Assembly (NCBI GenBank): GCA_001599815.1
Contig: BCIA01000005.1
Span: 2,787,487 to 2,851,486 of the forward strand
Direction: 5' to 3'
Length of the DNA stretch: 64,000 nucleotides
DNA from: Furcasterigmium furcatum
Taxonomy: Eukaryota > Ascomycota > Sordariomycetes > Glomerellales > Plectosphaerellaceae
The notes under the pieces were generated by a model. That model did no database searches and was not told where the DNA came from. It worked only from the letters and a program-made list of their open reading frames with translations. Shown here in pieces: positions 56,833 through 64,000 of this stretch; within the stretch, counting starts at the first letter, position 1, and each line of letters starts with the position of its first letter. A program made the translations under genes and the position numbers.

Positions 56833-57285
56833 TATTACGATCTATATATCTCTTCTAACAAAGATATAAGGTATCGAGGTAGGTTTGTATTATCGGTAAG
56901 TTAGGTAGGCTTATTTAGTACTCGGGTTCTTAATCGAATCGTTCTTTACAAGAGGTCGTAAGGGAGCTTTCCCTATTTAAGGTGGTATCTAATAAATACT
57001 TAAGTTGATCGCTAAAGTAGCTAGGTAGAGACTACTATATAGGAAATCCATCGTCCTAATATACCTATCTCCTTTAGTGGTGCTCGCCGTGCTCGCNNTG
57101 TCCCTCGAGGTGAGCGTCGCGAGCATATTTCCCTGCTCGCCCTGCTCACCACTCTTAGCGGAGTGAGCGTAGTAAGCGGTTACGTGCCTAATTACGTGAC
57201 CCTTCCTTCCTTATTAATCCTGTCCAAGTCATATGCCAACGAGGGAGCCTGATCCTGCTTGGTCCCTGCAGTTCTGGGCGTTATA
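56833..57285 (-). repeat. 3' LTR of chromovirus 2
   Basis: On + it starts TATTACGATCTATATATC and ends TTCTGGGCGTTATA. It matches the sequence beginning at 63,751 over the 250 bases visible there. It holds a GC-rich hairpin region with GCTCGCC/GGTGAGC words at about 57,076-57,160 and two N at 57,097-57,098. A polypyrimidine tract (TTTCCCCTCCTCT, 57,288-57,300) follows, the complement of the polypurine tract. Confidence 0.85.
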
Positions 57286-57320
57286 TATTTCCCCTCCTCT
57301 AGGCCGATGTCCCAACGGCC

Positions 57321-57329
57321 ATATAAGTA
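57321..57329 (+). promoter_or_regulatory. TATA-like box of the accessory gene
   Basis: ATATAAGTA about 60 bp before the accessory ATG at 57,389, on the strand opposite to the retroelement, in a GC-balanced stretch. This suggests an independent promoter. Confidence 0.45.
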
Positions 57330-57388
57330 GACCGTAGTCCCCTAAGGTTGGTTCGTTATAATCTCGTCCTTCTTTCACCGCTAATAAT

Positions 57389-58017
57389 ATGTCTGGTCGC
57401 GTCTAGAAATCTTAAAAGAAATCCTCCTCTGATCGTAAAGAAGCCTAGCTCCTTTTGTTTAATCTCCTTAGCTTTAACGCTATGCCTTATTCGACTTACG
57501 AAACCCGCGGTACGCGGTGTGTAATAATGGAGGGTTGCGAAAAGTGTTGGGAGTGTGTTCGTCGTGGTCGTCCTTGCGATGGCTTAGGCGTGTCTGTTGC
57601 GTCGGGTGAGTTATTTTTGTCTTGGGTGTGTTGCGTAGGTCACTGACGTGTATAGTGCGATGGTTTGCGGGGGAGTTTGACCGACTACGGTCGAAGGAAT
57701 CGCTGGCGGAGTAATAGCTCCTTAATGTAAAGGCGAAAATAGACGTAGCGTAGGCTAAAATAAGTAAGGCCTTAGCTTATCTTGTTTGGGTGCGGAAGCA
57801 GAAGGATTCCCTTTATTCCCGTGGGGTAGAGATAGCTCGTCGTAATACTAAGTCCTTAGATACTCTAGAGGCGTTAGAGCGAGAGGAGTCTAACGCGGCT
57901 ATTAACGTAATATCTTTTAGCGCGTTTAGCGTAGTAGACTAGTCCGTAATAGGTTTAGGCGAGCTCCCTACTATAGATACTCCTAGAGTCGTAGCGGCGA
58001 GTTTATTAGGTGCTTAA
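57389..58017 (+). pseudogene. Accessory opposite-strand gene of chromovirus 2 (zinc motif plus coiled coil)
   Basis: Two exons, 57,389-57,605 and 57,656-58,017, joined in phase by a 50-nt GTGAGT...TATAG intron (193 codons). Exon 1 encodes MPYSTYETRGTRCVIMEG and CEKCWECVRRGRPCDG; the CX2CX6CDG part looks like half of a Zn2Cys6 cluster. Exon 2 encodes a charged helix, probably a coiled coil (FDRLRSKESLAE, VRKQKDSLYSRG, TLEALEREESNAA), then a hydrophobic-acidic tail ending SLLGA. It carries TAG/TAA at several sites that fit Trp or Gln changed by RIP, so this copy is inactive. I recall similar short proteins annotated as hypothetical in other Sordariomycetes. It lies between the 3' LTR and pol and overlaps the last 30 or so bases of pol tail-to-tail. 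Confidence 0.72.
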
Positions 58018-61000
58018 TAGGTTCCTATGTGTTTTCTTTATATCTATAGCTGATCTATTTAATAAGGTACTCGTCTCGTCCGTTATTTATTCTATAGTTA
58101 AGGATCTTCTCGACTTTATATTCCTCGGTATTATCCACTTCGAGGTCTTACTCGAGTGGGGTATTAGGGTATATTAGTTCTAAGAGTAAGACGTAAAAGA
58201 CGTCGTAAATTTCTATGTTTTTAGGTAGTAAGAGTTAAAAATTAACTTTTAAAACTTACTTTAGAATTTTAAAAGGTTTAACTTTCTTAAAGTCTAGTTT
58301 ATTGTTTGGTCTCTTTATTTTAATGTTTTTACGGATAAGGTAGACGTTATCCCCCTCTTTTAGGGTTAGTCCCTTAATCCTTTTTTAGTTTATATAGTAC
58401 GTTATATATTATCTAACTATCTTAAGGTCTATCCGGAGTTTATTATGGATATTCTTAATTTCTATAACTAACCTACTAGCTATAGGAGCGTTCCTTACTT
58501 CCTATAGTTCTCCGTAGGCTATAGGCTAATATTTATAGTTAGCGTAAAAGGGTAACTTCTTAGTCGACTTGCTTAGCGCGCTATTATAAGTAAACTATAC
58601 TAATAGTAGTAGTGTAACCTAGTTGTTTTATAGGTAGTTAATATAGTAGCGGAGATATTATTTAAGCGTTTAGTTAGTCCTTTTGGTTTATCTATCTGAT
58701 TTAGGGTGGAAGGCCGTAGATAGTTTTAGCTTAGTTCTAAGCTATGCGGTAAGCGAATTCTAGAAGTAGCTTATAAATAGCTTATCTTGATCCGATACTA
58801 GTTTGTCTAGCGTGCTATATTATATAATAATATTACGTAGGAAGATATATATAAGTTTTTTCGTAGTTCCCGTTTTAAGGTATAGTAGAAAGTAGGAATA
58901 CTTAGTAAATCGGTCGATAATAACTAGGATCGTATTGTATAATCGTCCTATTATTAGTTCTTTAGACTCGGGTAAGTCTATAATAAAGTCTAGGCTAACT
59001 AACTTCTATAGTATAGTAGGTATGCTAAGTGCTTAGAGTTATCTATAAGGTTTATACCTATTAGCTTTACTTTTACTATAAAGGTCGTACTTACTAATTA
59101 TATCTTATACCTCTTCTTGGGTATATTTCTTATTAGAGTATTATTAGATTCTTTTAAACGTTTTCTATACTCCTTAGTGTCTATATACCGGTATACTATA
59201 GATATTAAAAATCTCTTATTCTTAGGTCTTATTAATTTTCCTAATAGTTATAAGTATCCTAACGTTATAGATAAGGTTCCTATCGTCGTTAATCCTAAGG
59301 ATTATATAGCTAGCGACTTCTTCGTTTAATTCTAAGTCGCTTCGGCGGCTAAGGGTATTTACTCGGCCGTTTTCAGATCCTTTCTAATAGATAATCTTAA
59401 AGTTAAATTCCGTTATAAATTCTAACTATCTAATTTATCTTTTATTAAGGTCTTTTATAGTCGTAAAGTTTATTAGGTTTTAGTAATTAGTATAAACCGT
59501 TACGGGTTTAGTAGTTCCTAAGAGGTATACTCTCTATTCCTTAAATACTTTAATAATTACCATAAGTTCCTTATCATAGATTTAGTAGTTAAGTTTAGCT
59601 CCATATAGCTTCTTTAAGTAGAATACTATAGGCTTAATAGTCCCGTCTTCTTATTTCTAGCTAAGTACTCCTCTAAGCGTATAGTCGGATACATCGGTCT
59701 TAATAATCCAAGGCAATCTTAGGTTAGGCATATATAAGATAGGTTCGCTTAGTATTTATTCCTTAATTTCGTTAAAGGCTAGTTAGTATTATAGGGTCTA
59801 GTTAAAGTTTCGGCTAGCTTTTATAAGGTCCGTTAGGGGTATTAATATCTTTCTATATCCGAGGATAAATCGTCGGTAATAGTTAATAAATCCGAGGAAT
59901 CCTTAAACGTCTCTAACGTCCTTTAGTATAGGCTAGTTTTATACGGCTTTAAGTTTCTTTAGGTCTATAGCGATTTTGTTAGGTTGGAATCTATATCTAA
60001 GGAAATCGACTTATTATATATAGAATTCTACCTTTTTAGGTTCTACTAACAGCTTTACTGTTTATAGCTTTATAAGTACCTTATATATATACTACTTATA
60101 TTCTTTAAGGGTTTTAGAGAAGATTAGGATATCGTTAAGGTATACCACTATAAACACGTTAAGATATTCCTGTAGGATATTATTAATTATTACTTAGAAC
60201 GTAGCCGGAGTATTAGTTAGTCCGAAGGGTATAACTAGATACTTAAAGTGTCCCCTATGGGTCCTAAAGGCTATCTTCTATTCTTCTCCCTTCTTAATAC
60301 GGATTAAGTTATATACGCCTTTAAGATCTAAGGCCGTAAACTATTACGCTCCTGCCAACGTGTCTCGGATTTTAGAGATAAGTAGTAAGGGGTAGTAGTT
60401 CTTAATCGTAATATCGTTAAGTTTTCGGTAATTAACGTATAATTATCGCTTACTGTTCTTCTTAGGTATAAATAGGATCGGGTATCCTATTAGTAATAAT
60501 AAGGGCCTAATATATCCTTTATTAAGGCTCTCTTTAAGATATTTATTAAAGGCTTACCGGTCTACTTTGTTAAGCCCGTATAAGGCTTTAAAGGTAGGGT
60601 ATTTTCCTTCCTTTAATATAATCTCATAGTTATAATACGTATATTCTAGTAGTCTAGACTTAAGCGTTTCCCTAAATACGCTAAAGTATTTTTAGTATTA
60701 TTTTAGAACGTTCTTTATTTATTCCTAAAGCTCTTTACTAAGCTTTACGGGGTTACTATTTTTAATAAGGCTTAGTTACTTCCCGTTATTATATCGCGAT
60801 TTCTTTATTTTTAGCTTCTACTAGGGAGCAAATTAATTTTAATTATATATTACCCTTTATTTTTTCGAGAGCTAAGCATAGTCGATAAAGTCTTAGGCTT
60901 CTAGTATTACTTCTCGAATTTAGACGTAGCTAGTTATCTAATTAATCGTAGGGTTATATTTTTATAATTATAGAATACCTAGGATAATATCCTATTTACT

Positions 61001-61400
61001 AATATTAGTAACGTTAAAGGTGGTAGGTGTTATATAGTTTAAGATATAGACTAGAAGTTACGCGGTTTCCGTATCTACTATCCCTCTATTATATAACATC
61101 GCCTCCCCTTCTATATACTACAGCCGGTATAAGTCTTTCTTAGGTAGTTCCTTAAACTAGTCCCTTAAGACTATGCGTCTATATATAAAGTTCCCTTATA
61201 CTCCGCTGTCTATTAGCGCGAGATATTCTTTGCCGTAGAGTCGTACCGTAATTATAGGGTATTTATAGTTATTACCTCCGTTACTAAGGTTATAAAGGTC
61301 TTTTATAGCTATCGCTTATTCTTACCTTACTTTTAGGAATAGCGTCCTTTGTTTTTTAAGTAGCGTTTACTTTTATTTCTATGCTTCTCGCGTCTTTCCT
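57983..61400 (-). pseudogene. Gypsy pol of chromovirus 2 with chromodomain, disrupted
   Basis: Protease EYLALIDSGV-GNFIY (about 61,205-61,240); reverse transcriptase with VVYLNDILIFSKTLK, where YLDD is now YLND (60,131-60,142); RNase H starting TDVSDYTLRGVLS (about 59,690); integrase with remnants of the zinc-binding and DDE regions (58,400-59,200); and a C-terminal chromodomain EYKVEKILNYRINNGRDEYL (about 58,050-58,130). The final in-frame TAG lies at 57,983-57,985, though it may be a RIP-changed Gln codon. Confidence 0.82.
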
Positions 61401-62789
61401 AGCGCGGCTAGGGGAGCTCTTTATTAGTATAGTCCCCTTCTTTATAGTATCTCTCCTAGAGTATATCTTATCTAGCTGTCTATCGTGTAAAACGGATAGC
61501 ATAGGCTTCTTAGTCGGGGTTTTATATAAAGTAGTTATTTAAGATAGGTTTTTATAACTCTAAGTCGTTAAGGATATTCCTCTATTCTTAAGCTTTCTTT
61601 ATAGCGTAAATCCTATAATAGTCGATTCGATAGTCATACTAAGTATTCTATTAAGATATATACTAGGCTAGATACCGGGGGTCTAGTGTAAAGATCGCGT
61701 AGCGGCGGTTTAGCTAGCGTATATATAGTATCTAGTAAGGTAGTTTGGCGTTAGTATACGCCTTAAGTACTATATAATCGTCTCGTCGTCGGGGGTAGAA
61801 TTTGTTTTCTATCTTTAGGGATACGTACCTTATATAGTCGTCGTAGATATAGTTCCCCTAGAAGAGGTCCTTATAGCGGGGGTCTTCCGGCTAAAGTTTC
61901 GGGTCGTCTCCGAACTTAGGGCGGTTAAGCATATAGAACTAAGGTTCTTTCGAGGTTTGCTTAATAGGGATACCGGCAAACGATATTTCCTCTTAGTCGG
62001 CAAGGTCCTCACATCCCTCTAGTTCGATCGTCTTAGGCTCGTCTTTACTATAGTCTTTATGTCGTTCATAGACGTCTATAACGAGCTTATCATATACCTT
62101 TCGGTATACCTTAAGGGCGTGGCTTTGTCTATAAGGTTCTTCGTTTTCTTCCTTATCCTCCGTAACTTCGGGTGAGATTTCTAGTCCGCTTAATAACTCC
62201 TCCGAGTCTTCTTCTTCGGGGATAACTAACTCGGGGCTAGGTGCGCGCGCGGGTATACGTCGGTAGTCGCTAGGTCCCCAGGCGACTTCTTTACCTTTCT
62301 TATTAAGCGTGTATCGTCGTTTAATAACCGCAAAGGTTCTAACTTCTCCCTTAAACGTCTCGGGTGTATTATCGATGTTAAGAGGGACGTAGTAGAAGGC
62401 TCCGGTTATATCTAGCTTCGAGAAGCGGTGCTTCCTCCGTTAGAGTACCTCCTCCTATTCCTTCTTTTCTTTAAGGAGTTACGTACATCTTTCTTCGGCG
62501 TAGGACCCTTTTAGGGGCGCCGGTTGCGTATATACTACATCCTTATATCTAAGTAAGTCCCTGACTTCTTAGTTGATCTAATTAATTCGTTCCTTTACTT
62601 GTAAATCGGGGAAGGTCCTTTGGGCGTAGTCCCGGAGTATTTCCTATCCCTTAGTCCTATCGAGTAAGGCGAGTATTCGTACTGCGGTTTATAGGTTATT
62701 ATACCCGGTACGTCCGATAGTATTAAGCTATCGATTATTATCTATAATTCGCTTAGGTTAGCGATAGTCTTATGCTATATATCCGGTTT
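61401..62789. other. Spacer between gag and pol of chromovirus 2
   Basis: Moderately RIP-mutated. It probably carries the gag-pol linker; acidic and Ser/Glu-rich pieces can be read on the minus strand (for example around 62,180-62,230), but no continuous frame. Confidence 0.4.
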
Positions 62790-63712
62790 TATCGTAGTTA
62801 TAGCATTTAATATCCTTAAGATCGCGTTTTGGCTACGTCTATCTCTAGGCTACTCTAAGTTCTATAGGTCTAGCGTGTCCGCTATTATTCTATAAGGTGC
62901 TATTAGCTAGGGGAAACTTTCGGTTTCGGTTGCGTTGCCCGTGGTTTCCTCCCGTGGGTTGGTAGCGTCGTCTAATATTTGGTTGGCGTGTCGTGTGGCT
63001 GCTGTGGCGACGTTCTATGCGTCTCTTATACTGGCGGTTGTCGATTTTGATGGCCATGGCGGTGTACTCTGTGAAGTCGTCGGGGCGGTCGAGCTTTGCG
63101 AGCTCGTCCTTGACGTCGTCCTTAAGTCCTGCGTAGTATATAGCGATGAGGGGCTTATCGTCCCAGTTAAGGCGTAAGGTAGTCTATCGGAACTGCGTGG
63201 TATATTCGGCGGCAGATCCTTTCTATCGGAGGTTTCGGAGCTTCTGCTCATAAGTCCGGTCCTCGTCGGGATCTCTGAAGGTTTCCTTAAGGGTTTTCTT
63301 AAAAACAGCGAATTTTCCGAAGATTTTCTTGGTGTCGTCGTTCTGGTTGTCTTCCTTCTCATTCAGGAAATCGCTCTAAATGGGTTCGAACCAGGCGAGT
63401 GCGTCTCCTCTAAGGAAGGCGGCGGCGTAGATGACCTTATCGGCTTCGGTGGGCAGGTCTCTCATGTGGAAGAGCTGGTAGGCCTTGATATAAGTGAGGA
63501 ATCTAGCGAGCTCGGTCTTCCTTCCGTCGAAAGTAGGCGGCTTAGGGTAATAAAGGCGGGTTCCTCCACTTCTCTGTTCGAGTTGCTACTAAAGCTCAAG
63601 GTTCTGATTCTGGAGCTGCGTGATCATCGCGAGGACTTGTTCTATGCTGGCGATAGGTCCTCCCACGGCTGATCCAGTCTCGCGTGCTACGGGTGCTATC
63701 GTGAGTGCTGTT
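62790..63712 (-). pseudogene. Gypsy gag of chromovirus 2, nearly continuous
   Basis: Minus-strand frame with ASIEQVLAMITQLQNQNLEL, PPTFDGRKTELARFLTYIKA, VIYAAAFLRGDALAWFEP, KIFGKFAVFKKTLKETFRD, YYAGLKDDVKDELAKLDRPD and a zinc knuckle CYNYDKTGYIA-DYR (Cys and His lost) near 62,790-62,830. Only a few stops interrupt it, each fitting Gln or Trp codons. GC content is close to that of normal genes. The start is not clear. Confidence 0.78.
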
Positions 63713-63750
63713 TATAGCGAAGGTAACTTACTAAATAGGAGCGATTAAAG

Positions 63751-64000
63751 TGTTACGATCTATGTGTCTCTTCTAATAAAGATATAAGGTATCGAGGTAG
63801 GTTCATATTATTAGTAAGTTAGGTAGGCTTATTTAGTACTCGGGTTCTTAATCGAATCGTTCTTTATAAGAGGTCGTAAGGGAGCTTTCCCTATTTAAGG
63901 TGGTGTCTAATAAATACTTAAGTTGATCGCTAAAGTAGCTAGGTAGAGACTACTATATAGGAAATCCATCGTCCTAATATACCTATCTCCTTTAGTGGTG
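63751..64000 (-). repeat. 5' LTR of chromovirus 2 (cut by window end)
   Basis: Starts TGTTACGATCTATGTGTC and matches 56,833-57,074 almost base for base to the window end (TTTAGTGGTG). Confidence 0.88.

Larger units (their letters stand above)
42480..64000. other. AT-rich block with RIP signature
   Basis: From about 42.5 kb the DNA is dominated by TpA, with CpA and TpG scarce while CpG remains. This is the footprint of repeat-induced point mutation (C to T in CpA context), not of CpG methylation decay. Broken reading frames show the expected changes: Trp to stop, Gln to stop, Cys to Tyr, Gly to Arg/Ser and Asp to Asn. The only recognisable content is retrotransposon-derived. GC-rich remnants persist at 44.65-44.83, 50.08-50.30, 57.06-57.65 and 62.9-63.7 kb. 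Confidence 0.9.
56833..64000 (-). mobile_element. Ty3/gypsy chromovirus 2 (runs past window end)
   Basis: 3' LTR 56,833-57,285, opposite-strand accessory gene 57,389-58,017, pol about 61,400-57,983, spacer, gag about 63,712-62,790, primer-side sequence 63,728-63,750 and 5' LTR from 63,751. Layout matches chromovirus 1. RIP damage is moderate in pol and light in gag and the accessory exon 1. Confidence 0.88.

Noticed and set aside
63015..63362. 115-codon minus-strand frame
   Set aside because: It is a frame shadow: the neighbouring minus frame carries the recognisable gag sequence.

Overview
The window is nuclear DNA of a filamentous ascomycete (Pezizomycotina, most likely a Sordariomycete). 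The evidence is spliced genes with 49-102 nt introns carrying CTRAC-type branch points, a typical mould gene set (PalB/Rim13, DML1, CLU1, an FHA-forkhead factor, chromodomain retroelements) and a long stretch with a repeat-induced point mutation (RIP) signature. The exact genus cannot be read from the sequence.

Positions 1-42,584 form a gene-rich, GC-balanced block. From left to right it holds: 3' end of poly(A) polymerase (+), DML1/Misato (-), FHA-forkhead transcription factor (+), CLU1 (-), a large protein of unknown function (+), a ferric-reductase-like transmembrane protein (+), a Yippee-type zinc protein (+), an SLC35F6-like drug/metabolite transporter with a GC-AG intron (-), a DUF2985 membrane protein (-), tRNA-splicing endonuclease subunit Sen15 (+), a seven-exon zinc-dependent medium-chain dehydrogenase (-), a C2H2 zinc-finger protein (+), the calpain-like protease PalB of ambient-pH signalling (-), a peroxisomal adenine-nucleotide carrier (+), ribosomal protein L29 (+), the SAM-domain RNA-binding protein Vts1 (+) and the TPR subunit of TFIIIC, Tfc4 (+). 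These are unrelated housekeeping and regulatory genes, not a cluster. I rebuilt exon borders by eye from splice consensus, phase and family continuity.

Composition changes abruptly inside the last codons of TFC4, near 42,500. From there to the end the DNA is very rich in TpA, poor in CpA/TpG, and still contains CpG, which is the RIP pattern. This block is made of retrotransposons: an unidentified decayed stretch (42,585-44,121); a Ty1/copia element on + (5' LTR 44,578-44,972, a primer site resembling the anticodon arm of initiator tRNA-Met, gag-pol 45,511-49,712) with scrambled and inverted LTR pieces on both sides; a decayed Ty3/gypsy chromovirus on - (50,393-56,832); and a second, better preserved chromovirus of the same family on - (56,833 to beyond the window end) that appears inserted into the LTR of the first.

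The most interesting item is an accessory gene on the opposite (+) strand of both chromoviruses, between the 3' LTR and pol. It has its own TATA-like box, one intron, a half Zn2Cys6-like CX2CX6CDG motif and a predicted coiled coil, and it ends tail-to-tail with the chromodomain end of pol. Its intron is antisense to the genomic retroelement RNA and so could survive retrotransposition.
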